A stretch of 64,000 nucleotides of DNA from the NCBI GenBank assembly GCA_035582835.1, contig JAYKAV010002662.1, forward strand, positions 865,718-929,717, in the 5' to 3' direction. The notes beneath the pieces are model-generated. The model was not told the origin of the DNA and ran no database searches. It saw nothing but the letters and a program-made list of their open reading frames with translations. Numbering within the stretch: the first letter of the stretch is position 1; each line of letters opens with the position of its first letter. Positions 12,427-48,745 of the stretch are shown here, one piece after another. A program made the position numbers and the translations under genes. The DNA is from Phoebastria nigripes. Taxonomy: Eukaryota > Chordata > Aves > Procellariiformes > Diomedeidae.

Positions 12427-15299
12427 TCTTACAATAAATATAAAACTGTTATATGCAGCAGCAAAAATCATAACTCTTAGACTTGTTTTTTGAGAAGGAT
12501 GGGCCAGGTGGGCACTGGTACTTGGGTTTAACTGCGGGTTATTTTACGGTATTTGGTTCGGTTCACGCTGAGAGATCTGGCAAGCAGAGTCTCCTGGCAT
12601 GGTGGATGGGACTGAGCTCCCATGCTCTGAGAGAGGTGCAGGGCAGCGTGGCAAGCTGGGCTTTCCACCCGGGGGTTTGCCCCATAGGCCAAGGGGAGAT
12701 TAAGTCCCTCCTGACCGAGAGTCATCAGATCTGCCCTAGACCCAACGTCAGGATGAGGGGAACCGCCCAGGTAGAGTCCTCCTCAGACTTAAGCACCTAA
12801 AACTAAGACATCCGAGTGAGGGTGGATGAATCCCAGCTTCTAACCCCCTCTCTTAGCCTTCCTCCAGGCTCTTTTAACCCTGCATAGGAAGCAGTGGGCT
12901 TTCCTCGGTTTCAGCTGGGAAAATGCCTTCTTTTGAGGGTCTCTCCTCAACGTCCAGCTGTCACACCCTTCCCGTAAGCTTTTGAAGTGCAGGTGCTCCC
13001 CAGGGCTCAGGAAGGTCTTGTACCCGTGACCAAACACACACGCTCTCCTCCCTGATGTCTCAGCTCTGGTTTTACTTACCTGCAGTCATTAGGTTAAATA
13101 ATGCTCCGTTAAAATGCTGAGGTGGGAGAGGATCACAACTTTTTTCCTGGAGGTGGTGAGTAATTAGAAGTTAATTGCTGAGAACGTTTCTAACCTGAAC
13201 TACTTCTCTGGAAACCAGGAAGAGGAATTAAAATGGCTTCAGCTTCGTTTTCCTTCTGCGTGCATCTCCTGCCCTGAGTGTGGCAGGAAGCCCTGCTTTC
13301 GGACACCGTGCTGGTCCTGAGCCAGTGATCTCTCCCTTTCACCAGGAGAGNAAGAGTTGAAGGAAAGGAGAGATTTGTTCGTAATTAATTGGCAAGCCTC
13401 ATGCTTGCCTTTCCCTTGGGGTGGCTCTGTACTGTTACTGACTCAACAACCTCACGAAGAGGAGCCGGAGGTGGAATGGATACCTCTGAAGCAGGCATGT
13501 GCCAAGCTGCATTTTATTATTTGAAAATAATGCACCTGGCACCATAGCAGGGGCAACGCTGCTGCAAGGCGCTTGCATGCAGAAGGCTTTTAACAGCTTC
13601 TTGTGCCACTGTTTTTTTCTCGTGGCCGGATCTTGACAGAGAGGTGGGTTTACGCCGAAAGAGTTTGTTATCGGGCACTGGGACTGATCTCAGGGAGAAG
13701 TTACTGCAGCTCAGACTCTGCTGCTGCTTCTGAAAGCTTTGAGTCTAATAGGGCTGCCCTCACCCTGCAGAGATGCTACCTGCCTGGGAGAGCCTGCTGC
13801 TTTCAAAGACATCCCAGGGAAGAAGGACTCCACAGGAAACAGTCAGTCAAGAGCTGCGTGGGTGCTCTGACCTTCTCTGTAGGACACCAAGGCAAGGACT
13901 GCCAGCCTCCGCGTTCAGCCAATTTGCTCTCCCTTTTCTAGCGCCAGTCACTGCTGAGCACTGGGCTCTGCATCCAGCGTGATGAATGTGGAAACTCAGA
14001 CTGCATGACTTGGGAGTTGTGGCTGGTGTTAAGGCTTTCTGATTTAATTGTCCGTGCATTGTTCTTACATTGTTGAGAATTTGCTGGGACAATACAGCTC
14101 TACTGTTCCCAGGAAAAAATAGTCAGTAGTTAAAATCTTAGAGGGAGGATTCAGAAATAGCAGCAGTTTGGGAAAAATCTGCTCCTACAAATCAGTTTCC
14201 CAAGACCATCTGCTTGAAGACCAGACTGCTGGAAAGCTACCAGCAGTGAGATAAATAGAGAGGACAAAGGAGGTCATAAAGAGAGGTGTGGAGAGATGAG
14301 CAAGATTTTCTGGGTGGAGCGAGATGTTGAGCTAGAATTTATGGCAGGTGGAAATGAGGCAACTGCAGGGACTAGTCAAAGTCAGGCACTACCAAGTGAT
14401 AAATCATGAATTGCCTGCCCTTCTAAATCAGATGTCCTCTGAGGAATTTGAAGAGACAGATGAGATACAGATTGAGGGCTGTTGCAACTGGGAAAGTGGT
14501 TATTACCCAGTAACCTAGTATTTCCTTGTGCTCCTTCCTTTTAAGTAAGGAGCAATAGTAGGTTTGGAGAATTAATGCAAAGCCCATCTGCATGTGGCTC
14601 ACAAGGGGCTGAAAGGTAAAGGTTCACAGCACCAGTGGGTTTCTCGGAAAGACCGTGTATAAACTACTAAGTCAGTCAGAGATGCCAGAAATGGACAGGG
14701 GGTGAAGGCACAGGTTATAGGAAAACACACTAAGCTGAAGGTCTGCTTCTTGGTAGTGCCTGGGATGGTGGTTGGAGATGGAGTAAATTTGCAGGGTTCA
14801 AGAGATACAGCAGCTGGGTCCTGGGGAGACTGGTCAGCTTTTGCCAGACAGGGCAAACTGGTAATTGCTCATGCAGAACCTTAGAAATCACTTGGCTAGG
14901 TGGATCCAGGTTTGTGCATCCTTTGAATTTACTGAACAGGGAATTCAAACCTCTCCTGGGGTATAGAGCACTTCCAGTTTGAGAGGCCATCAAGAACATA
15001 AAATCATCTCAGTGATTCTCCCCTTCATCCCAGGCACTTAAGTCTTCACTCACATTAATGCTGAACAGACTTCAGCATCTCAGTCCTTAGCATCCCAGCC
15101 CTTGCCCTATGAACAAAGAACAGAAAAGACCAGCTGCCTTGATGGCAGGTAGGTNTTTGGATGAGACATGATCTGATGGTCCCTGGCAGCCATTAATGGA
15201 GAAAGGGAAAACCAGCCCATCTGAACCCAGTGAAGTCCCTTCTTAGCTCCAGAGCCATTGACCCTGAGAAGGTGAGCAAGAAGCTTCTTCACAATCTTA

Positions 15300-15745
15300 G
15301 TTCATCCTGTCCAATGCCCCATCTCAAGTTTTGATCCATTTCTACTTAAGACTAAAAAAGCCTTTCAATCCCTTTCATGATCCACCCAGATGATTTGGTA
15401 GCANGGATAGGGGATCTTTTCTGACCTGTGGAGGTGGCTGGGTGAAGCCCTGAAGCATGAGGATCAATCCATGATATTGCCTTAATGCCAAACCGATGGG
15501 AAGGTACAGCTTGCTGAAAGTGCAGCACCTGAACAGGGGCTCACGGTCACAGACCCNCGAAGAGCCGAGCCCCGAGAGCACACTCCAGCCATTTAGGCGT
15601 CTCATTTCAAAGACATTAAGTAAAGGCGAGCCTGCCAGCTTCCCTAATAAGCTGTTCCAATATTTAATTGCCCACCGTGATCAGAAATAGCATCTTATTT
15701 CAAGGCCTGTTTTACGTAATTTTAGCTGCCAGGCAACAGCTCTTT
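15300..15745 (-). mobile_element. Possible old CR1 LINE, reverse orientation
   Basis: The segment 15,640-15,740 ("aagctgttccaatatttaat", then "catcttatttcaaggc") resembles the reverse strand of an ancient CR1 type. The part from 15,300 is weaker and may include unrelated sequence. Confidence 0.35.
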
Positions 15746-16192
15746 CCAAGAAGGCTGAAGTGCTCTCTGTGGTCAGCCGGGCACGTCTGTGCAGAGCCCT
15801 CTCCTTGGCACGCTGAACACACACCGAGCTCCTGAACCTGGACCTCACAGGAACCTAGAGGAGGAGGGTGACCCGAGCTGTACTTTTCCCTCTTTTGTCA
15901 CCCCCCCAAAACACATATCCCATTCCCTGCCTCATCACCGTGTCCCAGCACATGCAACATGGGTAATGCGATTCAGCTTCTCTGATTGCAACCCTTCCTG
16001 TGATTGTGCAAGAGGATAGGAGCTGTCACCAACACACACATACACGTATGGATACGTATGTCGCAGGTGCTCTCACCTACGCAAACTTTGCCTTCCTGCC
16101 AAAAAATTGGAGGAGGATATTATGTGACTGAGTGCATGACAACATGAGAGAGAAGACAAGCCCCATTGCTGGACCTCCCTACCTATCATTTC

Positions 16193-16347
16193 CACGTGAG
16201 ATAAAAGCCACTTTTTCTCCTCTTGCAAACAGGAGAATAAAAGACAATTTATACTGGTTGAGTGCTGTACTTCTGGACAGTCACTCGCTAGAGACAGTCA
16301 CTGTTCAAAGCAACGGACCTGAGCAGTAGCTGATGAAGCCACACAAG
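16193..16347 (+). promoter_or_regulatory. VILL: Candidate promoter and untranslated first exon for VILL
   Basis: A CACGTG box (16193-16198) is followed by two TATA-like words (ataaaagcc at 16201 and gaataaaag near 16234). About 80 bp with no coding potential then ends at "cacacaag" before a plausible donor GTAACT at 16348. The first VILL coding exon has an upstream acceptor, so an untranslated exon must exist somewhere upstream. This is one candidate, from sequence pattern only. Confidence 0.25.
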
Positions 16348-19300
16348 GTAACTCACCGTTGAATTTCATTCCTCTGGGCAAAACAAGAGTTAACTGCTGT
16401 CCTTTATGCAAACAAAAAAATGGCACCTACTTGGGCCCAAATGCCCAACTATAATGGAGACAATGAAAGCAATTCAACAGCCCTGGTTTACCTCATCTAA
16501 TGCCAGTCCAAGTATTCCCAATAATTAGGCCTTTCAGCCTGGAAAAGCTGGAGCCACAGCTGCTTCCTATTTTCCCGAAGCTGTACAGAGCATTAGTCAT
16601 TTCACTGGGGTTTTTTTATTACCGTGACTACAGCCCAGTAAGTGTGCCGCCAAAACCCAGACAAGCCAAATCAGGCTTAATTCAGAACGTACTTCGGGAG
16701 TTTGAAATGATCTCCTATCCCCCTTCTGAGTCCTTATTTTCCATCCCCACCCAAACAGCCCAAGTCTGCCTGAAGAAATGTCCTGCTAGGTCTGCTTTCT
16801 CAACACTTACCGGGTTGACCAAAATGAAGTACTGATTGCTGGCACTTCCACCCCAACTGTTATTCATTAACCAATCTTGGGAGTGACCTTGACACTTAAT
16901 GAGTCATCTAGTCCTTCCTGAAGGCAAAGCTTTTCTCCACACTGCGCTGGTTGGAGAGGCGATGAGGATCATATTTAGCAAGCAGGAGCGTTGCTGTGAT
17001 TTTGGCAGCGCGTGAAGGGGAACGGGTCTAACAGAGACCCATCTGCCCTCACCCACCAGCTTTGTTACCTAGATTGCATTAGGGAAGGCTTTGCATTTAG
17101 GTCTGGAGGCTCCAGGTTGTCCCCACTGTGACATCCAGCCCAGATGCCAGCCACTGACATTTGGTTTCTGCGTCCTCTGCCCTCACCCAACAGCAACGTT
17201 TGCTCTTTGCAGTTTAATTTATAGCATCTTAACTGAGTGGTGATGACCTACCAAAGCAGCTCCAAGCCAGCAGTTGTCTTTGCTATGCAGTGGCCACCTC
17301 TCAGCTCGTGCTCATGGTGTGAACTTATCTCCTCTTTCCATGGTTGTGAGAGTCCCTGGAAATGGTGGAAATGGGGTAGCTGGCCCTGGAGGTGGAAATG
17401 GAGTAGTTGCATGTTACTAATGTGGAGGCAAAGAGGTGAGCTACAGCTGCTTTAGTACCTCTCTTCCCCCTTCACAGGTAAAGCTGTGTCTGTGTACAAG
17501 GAAGCGAATGTCCATCCCCATAACCAGGTTTTTTTCTGGTGAATTCCTGCCCCAGAGGCAATTGACTCATGCTTCTTGCCCATTTGCATTTCACCTAGTG
17601 CTGGGCAAAACTGGTTTGACTGAGATAGGAACTGACCCAGACACGGCTGTTGAAACCCCACAGTGAACCCAAGGCTCTTAACATCCCTCTTTTTCTTTTT
17701 AAATTAGAAAAGTTTCTGCCCTTCCTGGTTTCAGCACAGATGGGAAGTTTTCGCTCCATAAATACTGGATTTTGTGTCTGGGCAGGAGTTGAATTATGGG
17801 ATCGTCTGATTAAAAACCCACATTAAATCATTAATGAAATGACCTGTCTGATTATATAAGTCATATTCCTATTATTTCTAACTTGGCCACCAGCCGAAAG
17901 AAACTGGAAAGTCCAAAGAAACAGCCAACCTTGTCTGTGCTTCACACTCCCCCCCAGCTTAATGACTAAGGAGGAAGGGAAGGACAGCATTTCCCAGAAA
18001 AGTGGGGACCAGCACTAATGGGCAGGTTTCAGATGGAGAAAGGAGCCCCCGGAGCAGAGGAGATTCAAGATCCCCGTTTTGGGTCAAAGAAAGAGGTTTG
18101 GGTGGGAATCGGTAGAGCATTGCTGGCTTTCGGAGGGTTTTGTCCAACACGGCTGTCTGCATTCAGAGGAATCTCAGCATCCTTTGGGTTAACTTTTCTG
18201 ACAGGAGAGGTTGGGATGCTGGGAGAAGCAGGGAGCCAGCTGTGTCTCACAGCTGGCCAGCTGCCGGTTTTCTGTGCTGTTAGCAGGCGAGCAAGATGCC
18301 TGCTGCCTTCCACAGGGAGCAGTGTCAGTTCTGCTAAAAAACTTCACCCCCCTGACTTTTCCCTCACATATAAACATCTTTACTGGCTTTGTTTTCAGGT
18401 TGTTCCTGTTTTGATGCTGGAAGGACAAGCCCTAAATAAATTAAAAAGATAGCTGAGGGAAGAAGGCTTCACTTGGGTTTTTCTTTGATAGGGACCTTTC
18501 AAATGCCATATTAAAAGAAAGGAAAGGTCTTTTGGTTGAAGATCTGAACTGGGATCATGTTTTTGGCTTCAGTTCCTGATAGCCCTGGACTTCACAGTAG
18601 GTGAGTCAGGACCCCATCCAGAAAAGTGTGTAGGTCCTCTGTAGACACTGAAATATCTTCCTGGATCTGGCTTTTAATCTGTGTGGGTCTCAATTACCTT
18701 TCTGGGAATTGAGATGAAAAATGTCTTTTTTAATCCTTGCTGTTTGTCTTCTTGCCTGGAAGCTATTTGGAGGACCTGAGAGGGAGATGAAGGTTGCTGA
18801 ATGTGCTCCTGGTAGGTACATGAGGCCACATGGACTCAGTCTTCCACAATCCTTCAGATATGCCTGTGTTCAGGAAGGAGTGAGCATGTCTGACTCCTGC
18901 TACTGAGTGCTGCCAGACTGGGGGTGCCTGCTCAGTTAGCAGAGAGGTGTTGGGGCTGTGCTCAAAACACCCCTGGAGGTACCTGCATCTCTCTACTGCC
19001 TGTGCAAGGAGCCAGGGTCTGGCAGCTCTGGGCTGTGGGAGATCTGGGTGGACCAATGCTCCTGCCTAGAAAAGCAATTTTTGTGCTCTTACTTAGTGTG
19101 CAAACTCTTCAGGAGAAGGACCATTGCTTCTTATGACTTTATGGTGCCAAGTGCAGCATGTCTCTCCATGCTTTCATAACACGAGCAATAAACACGCCTT
19201 CTGGCAGGGGATCATCTATCTTTGTTCTTTTCCTCCTTCAGAAGAAGCTTCTTCCATGCCTTTGTGCAATAGCTTCTTTTATTTTTCATCTTACCGTGGC

Positions 19301-20698
19301 TCAGTTGTTGTACTGAGTTGAGGCAGCCATGGCACCATTCCTTCTCGTAGGCCGTTTCCTACAGCTGAGCGGAGGAGCACAGGAGAGGCCATGGCCTACA
19401 ATCAGTGCAGCCTTTTCATCCAGAGACGGAGAAGAAAATGCAGTCAATCAAGTTGCTGTTGTTTTTAACGTAGTACAATTGTTCAGTCTGTCATGAGCAA
19501 ATGCAAATCAGGAGAGCGCACTGGTGAAGCAAATGAATGCAAAACACAGAAATCAGTGAGCCGTGTTTTCTCTCGAAGCTGGGCTTTGATTTGTGAGCAG
19601 GATTGACTCATACGGGAACGGCTGACATGGGTCTTGCCCCTACACAAACACAATCTGTCCCGTGGCCGCTCCATCAGAGCCGAGCTGCTCGGGGGGCACC
19701 TGCCGTGCCCCATGGGCCAGCCAGCTCTGCTAGGATGTAACCCGGTGTTTTCATATACCTTGGTTTTGGGTTTGATTTGCTTCAGGAGGTTGCCCTGTAA
19801 ACAAGCTGGATTCAGAAGTTGCTTCTTGAGCAAAACCTCAGCTATCGAAGCAGTAGGAACAGGGAGCGTAGCTGAGGGTAGTGCTTTTTTCTTTTCACAG
19901 CTGGTAGAGAATGAATGGGAGACCTTCACCCATCAGAGGGGCAGCTGGAGATACCAAAAACATCTCAAATGTCCCTAGACACCTTTGTGTGGGCAACTGA
20001 AACCTACCTCTTCCCCATACAGGCAGCAGAGCCTAGGGAGCTGCTTGGCTATGTGTAAAGTAGACATCTGGGTCATCAGTTGGATCGCTCCATATGCTCT
20101 GCTGACTGCACTGGCTATGTCTCCATTGACCTTTACGGAGCTGAGAGCCTGGTGCCCTGCCCTGAGATACCTTTGAGGTGTCTTAATTTAGACCTGAATC
20201 TCCTCCTGAAGTGGAAGGGCTTCATTCCTTAGGCTCCCAGGGTACCTGACCTGACCTCCAGTGGCTGCTNCAGGAGGGCATGGGTCTCCTGGAGGTCCAC
20301 CATTGTCTCTGCCACCCCTTGTGCCATGGTAGGAACAAAGCAGTACTGATGTCAGGTCCAACACCACGGCGAATCCTTTCCACCTATTCAAACAGGGGAA
20401 AAATAATCGCACACCAGAACAACGGAATCCTATCCAGTCTTTCCTGGGCTGTGATCCCACACTTTGCTTGGCCCCCCATGAGCATGGATACCCTGGGAAT
20501 GGGGGTTCATCCCACCTATCTGTTGATAACTACAGCTGTGCTCTCTTCATAGTCAGCAGAGAGATAGAGGCACTTCAAGGTGTGGATTATCTTTATTAAA
20601 CCTCCACTGATGGTAAGAGGAACCCAGCTGACTAGCACACTTACTGTTGTATCCAATTATATAGTTATTTTGTTTTTTCTTCTTCCTTTTCCTTCTAG
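16348..20698. other. Region just upstream of VILL coding sequence
   Basis: No coding sequence is recognised. If the 16.3-kb exon candidate is right, this is the first VILL intron; otherwise it contains the promoter itself. A pair of imperfect "ggtggaaatggngtag" copies lies at about 17,360-17,410. Confidence 0.5.
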
Positions 20699-20711
20699 CT
20701 CAGACGGCAGG

Positions 20712-43969
<23,258 letters not shown>

Positions 43970-45126
43970 GACCGCAGGGGCCATCCGGCATCCAGTGACT
44001 CTGGGACCAACCCTCGCTCTCTTAGGAGCAGGGAAGAAGTACAGACATTTGTTCAATGAACCCAACCCAACATCTCAATCAGGCCAAGCTTCAATGCAGT
44101 TATTTCAGCAGCCACTGTTAGGGGGATGACTCCTTTCTCCCTGCAAACCCTGAACCTAAGGAGGCAAAACCTTTTGCAGGAACGACTTTGCAGGATGTTT
44201 TTGCCTCTTTTTGACACTTTATTGCTGATAGCCATGAAGACAAGTGTGTGTCACACAACCATATTGTAGCCTCTTCTTTCCTCTCCCTTTTGCAAATTGC
44301 CACGTGCACAAGGTCATGATCTTCCTTCATTTGCAGAAGTTTAAAATTAGGCAAAACAAGGGCCACTTGCAGCTGCTATGTAAATTCTGGGTGGGGAGAG
44401 GAGGGGGAAGCCCTAGGAGGACAGAGGGGGAGCCTTGAGGTCAGGAAAAAGGTAATGGAGTAGCCAGATGTGTGATGGGGTAGCCCATGGAGTGACACCA
44501 GCCAGTTCTGTCCCTTCTCACCTTGCAGAAAAACTACTTGCCAAAGAACAGCAAGAGTCAGTTGTAGACTAACATGCATAGCCCAGTGCAGGTAAAACAA
44601 ATGAGAACCTGGCTTGGAAAAAACCCACTTATTAAAAACATATTTATTAGCTGATCTATTTCAAGAGGATGATGAGACTAAGGGCTAGACACAGCTGTTG
44701 ATTTTGACTGCCAGACAAGACTCAGACTATTTTTTCCTCGTTCAGACAGCATCTCCAATCTCACCTGGCCTCCCTGAGCACGACCGGGTGCAGGTGATTG
44801 TAAGAGTCCACCTGCCTGCAGACCAGAGGCTTGAGGAAGCCAGGAGGGTTTTGGGTATGACCTGAGGCAGAGTGTGTCCCACTGAAGGTTTTATCAGGGC
44901 TCCATCCCTGTCATGTCCATGGGGCTGAGAGCGCCCATTCTGCACTGCGAGCTCAGTCTGATTGGGGAGGGCAGGGGGAAATGTGAGCGATCAGTGATTA
45001 AGGGATGCAGCTGTAAACGAAAGGAAGAAACACTCACGTTCATAAACTCAGAAGATGTGGTTTTGCAGCTTTACCCCATTTCCAACCTGATCGGTGATTC
45101 CAAATAAACAGCCAGCAGCATCACTG
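43970..45126 (+). other. VILL: VILL 3' untranslated region
   Basis: The non-coding sequence from the stop codon to just past the AATAAA at 45103 is the probable 3' UTR, about 1.15 kb. An ATTAAA at 44631-44636 could give a shorter form. The end is inferred from the signal, not from transcript data. Confidence 0.65.
45103..45108 (+). terminator. VILL: VILL polyadenylation signal AATAAA
   Basis: A canonical AATAAA is followed about 20-40 nt downstream by a GT-rich stretch around 45127-45152 ("gtaagtgtcc", "gcgtgtgggg"), the usual layout of a cleavage and polyadenylation site. Confidence 0.6.
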
Positions 45127-47638
45127 TAAGTGTCCTTGATCAGCGTGTGGGGTAGAACAGCAGTAGAGAAAAGCTCTGCAGGGCCACAGTTCCTTCAAAC
45201 ACCTGGTCCTTAATGGGATTTGGGATTTTTTTTTGAGAAGAAAAGAACAAACTGAGGAGGTGAGGCCCCTCTGTTCCCAAACACCACATAGCCAGGACCA
45301 TTTGTCTCCCCACGCCCATGTACCCTGCTCCTGAAGCCCCCTTGTTGCCCATGAACAGGGGTACCTGGCCGTTCAGCAGTTGGCCTGACTGCCCACCCCT
45401 GCTGCAGGGATGTAGGGATGGAGCTGAGGATCTGCAGGCAGCTGTTGGTTGAGGAGCGAAGAGCTCTCACGCAACACCCGGGACCACGCAGCAGTGGTGA
45501 ATTGTCACCATCTGGCTGGGCTGGAGGCAGGGACCTCCAGGCGATGGGGTCTTCTGGACAGATCTTTGTGTTAAAGAATTGGTAGTTACTTCAAATAAGC
45601 CACAACCCCTTCATTACCTCTGTGCTCCTGCCACCACTTCATCCCATTTCTGCTTGAGGGTCCAGCCCAAAACCCATTGAACACCCCCCCCGCCGTGCAG
45701 AATAAGGTAAGAGTCAAGCAGAGACACAAATCAGCTGAATTACCTGCATGATTGCTCCTCTTGTGTTCACGCTGGATACAATCAGTGCACATTATCCCTG
45801 TTTCAGCCTCTATTGCCACTGCTGGAAGCAACAATATTTGCATCACCCCGCTGCAGCATGCTCCTGCCAGCTCCCAAATTAACGAATTGCATGTGCTACT
45901 CAATAAAACACAATGATTCCACCCATCAGCAATCACTGTAGGTCTAACGAGCATCATGCAATCAAATGGAGAGCGGTGGAGATACAGTCGGATTAGGGAG
46001 ATTAGGATGGTTCCCTACAAGTTGCTGTCATTCCTGCTGCCGCGATGCTTACCAGCACACATGAACGGAGCGCTCCTGCCAGGACTCAGAAACCAGCATG
46101 GGATTTTACAGATAATAGATCCTTCTGATATCTGGGCCTGTTGGAAACTGCTGCTGCTCTCCTCTTCTCAAGGGGAGAGTTGGTTCTACTCTCTGCCTCT
46201 GATTTCTAAAGGAAAGCTTCTCACCCACATCCTCCCTTTCATGCCGCTTGTTGCTTTTGCTATGGTGTCTGGTGGGCCATGTCCTGTTTCTGCTGCTCTT
46301 TTCACCAGAGCTCTTCCCCAGAGTGGGGCTCCAGAACTTCCTAATCTACTCAGAGATGAGGTCCCTCGATAATGGCATGGACCATGTCCCTTCCTTTGGG
46401 GAGAGAGGAGACCTTGCAGCATTGTCCATCATGCTCTGGTTCATCCCACCTCCATCTCAGCTGCTTTCCAACCTGGCTCCAGTAGTTTTTCCCCAACTGT
46501 ACCTACCTAATGAGGGATGTTCTCTCTTCCCATGGATCTTGCCTACCTTTACTTAAGTGCACAACAGCCAGAGGAAACCCCGGCTTCTCTGTGTAGTCCA
46601 TCTAAGCCCACTCTGACCCTGGATAATGTGGTTCTGCCTCCACATCTCTCCCCCCTCCCTGTCCCCCACTTCTCTAGGGCTGGCCATAGCAGGCAGGTGA
46701 GAGCCGGTTTAGCTCAATAATCCAAATGAAATCTAATCCTGCAACACCAAAACCGCAAATAATTTGTTCTCAGCCAACTCGGCAGGCTGATCCAACTCAC
46801 CCCACAAGAGCTGGCGCTGACGCGAGTGAGGGGGCAGGAATGCCTCTGATCATGCCTGCTCTCAGGCCGCATGGTACAAGCTCCCTGCATGGTACAGGGC
46901 AGTCCGAGGTATCCTTTGTCCATGCTTTTTATCCCANGGCTCCTTAAAATGCTCAGAGCATCCTGGGAGCAGGGACCAAACTCGGGCTGTCCCCGAGTTG
47001 GAGTCAAGGATGCTCCAGCCTTGGCCTTCACATGCGTCTCCTGATACAACATGCCCCATCCCAGAGGTGAGCTGAGAGAGAGCCCGTGTCACTGCAGGAC
47101 AGTCCATTCTGCCTCGGTGGCCTCTGCCACTCTTGAACTCTTTCAACCGCTGGTTATTAATTCAATATGAGCCTTTGAGTTGTGGATATAATTCACATTT
47201 AATCTGGCAATGGTTTACAACATCACACAATATTGTAGTGAAGAGGAAAAAAATCGTGTCCAGCAATGATTACTGCAGCATAACAAACTCCAAGTAGGAC
47301 TAAACGAAACCCAGTTTTGCAGTGGGCCCAAGGATCACTAAATCCAGGCTATTTTGGACTCAAAAATAGGTGGAGGACTGAGTGGACTGGAATTTGTTTA
47401 AAAGGACATTAACCTCTTTGGTAGCAGCCCATCCTCTCCACCACCAGGCATGAAAAACCCCAGAAAGACTGATAGCTTTAAGAAATTACGCATGTCTATC
47501 TCCAACTTCATGTGTGTTGCATTCAAGTAAGACAAAGAGGCAAACAGTGACAAGTAATTGGACTTCTCCAGATTTTTTTACTTTTAATAGTCTAACATAT
47601 TGTTAGTAACATAGTTGGCACTTCAAAATATATATTAT
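45127..47638. other. Intergenic gap between VILL and PLCD1 ends
   Basis: About 2.5 kb separates the two convergent genes. No exon, RNA gene or clear mobile element is visible, and the open frames here are short and unlike known proteins. Confidence 0.55.
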
Positions 47639-48653
47639 TTTATTTCAACAATATTCCCTTAACTCTGTAGTTGTACTTGAAGAAAAATCATCTTTTGCCA
47701 TAAATACTATGTTGCTGTTCAAAACACTCTTGTCTGTTTGTGCTAGGTTACCTCTACAGTGCAACTGGGACCAGGCTAACATTTACAATGGTTTCTACTG
47801 CCACTTCCTCTGTGTTAAAAAATGACGTTTTTCTATAAAAATACAAACAAAGAAAGTTTTACTGCATTAAAAAAAAGCCCGACTGTCAGTTGAGCGTATT
47901 TCCACTGTCATCGGAAAAAGACATTCTCTGAGGTCCCTTTGAGTGGGCTTCACTTTGGGTTAGAGGGAAATCTGCCATTCAGCAGCTTCTTTCTCCTTCA
48001 CAGGACGAGAGCCAGTCTTTGACTGCAAAGTGACCTGGCTGAGAGCCAGGCACACAGTCAGAATAGTGTTCATGTATTTTTTATTATAATACAAAAGGAA
48101 AGTCGAGTTATATAACATGGACCTTTGTAGTGCAGCTTTCTTTTTTAATCTGTAACAGATAAGGAGAATTGTGTCCCAATTTAAGACTTCATATGGTGAA
48201 AGATGGCTGACATCTGAGGTTGCAAGAAGTCACCTGGCATCTGGCCACTGATTTCAGTGGTGGGTGGATTTTTTCTTACACAGATGTTGGGTGTTTTGTC
48301 CAGATGTCTGACCGAACCCAACTCAAGAGCTGTACTTCGCTAAAAAGGAGTCCCTATCCTCTCACTAAAAGCAGAATTAAAAAAATCACACTAAATAAAG
48401 TGAACTAAAAACACAGCTGGATTGGTCGAACAGGAACAAAAGGATTGATCTCAACAGCAGCGTTAGGATGTTTCCAGCACGCAGAAGGGAGAGGGTCAAT
48501 GGCTATTTCACATCAGGGGTCCTATGGGGCACCATGTGCTGCTCCAGAGAAGGCACTGGGGATTTGACGGGACCCTGACATTGGCAGACTTCGCATGCTG
48601 AATTCCTTCTAGGTCTGTAACGAGGTTCACTGTGCCCTGAAAGAGCTGAGCTG
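47639..48653 (-). other. PLCD1: PLCD1 probable 3' untranslated region
   Basis: AT-rich non-coding sequence follows the stop codon. Reverse-strand AATAAA signals lie at 48080-48085 and 47639-47644. Which one is used cannot be told from sequence, so the lower boundary is an estimate. Confidence 0.5.
48080..48085 (-). terminator. PLCD1: PLCD1 candidate polyadenylation signal (nearer)
   Basis: TTTATT on the + strand reads AATAAA on the gene strand, about 570 nt past the stop codon. A second copy is at 47639-47644. Confidence 0.45.
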
Positions 48654-48745
48654 CTAATCACAGTCCTGGATATCGATGTACACAAAGAGGGTGGAGGAGG
48701 AGTACGGGTCTCCGTTTTTGGTCAGAAGATGGATGTGGCGGTAAC
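48654..48745 (-). CDS. PLCD1: PLCD1 last coding exon: end of C2 and stop
   Basis: The exon encodes [20 protein letters not shown] and VYIDIQDCD, then TAG (+ strand CTA at 48654-48656). It is the last C2 strand; the tail runs slightly past the usual mammalian IQD/LQD ending. Acceptor GCTTCCAG. Confidence 0.95.

Larger units (their letters stand above)
1..16192. other. Non-coding upstream region, no gene recognised
   Basis: No open frame here resembles a known protein. The longest (9890-10555, + strand) contains ambiguous bases and low-complexity, chance-like sequence. Contents noted are a CR1 piece near 7.1 kb, a possible CR1 near 15.3 kb, a GC-richer patch near 7,540-7,720 and the alternating tract at 12.4 kb. 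The human neighbour here would be CTDSPL; I could not find its last coding exon. Confidence 0.6.

Noticed and set aside
1..16192. 3' end of CTDSPL or the miR-26a hairpin
   Set aside because: CTDSPL would be expected upstream by synteny, but I found neither its last coding exon nor the miR-26a sequence here.
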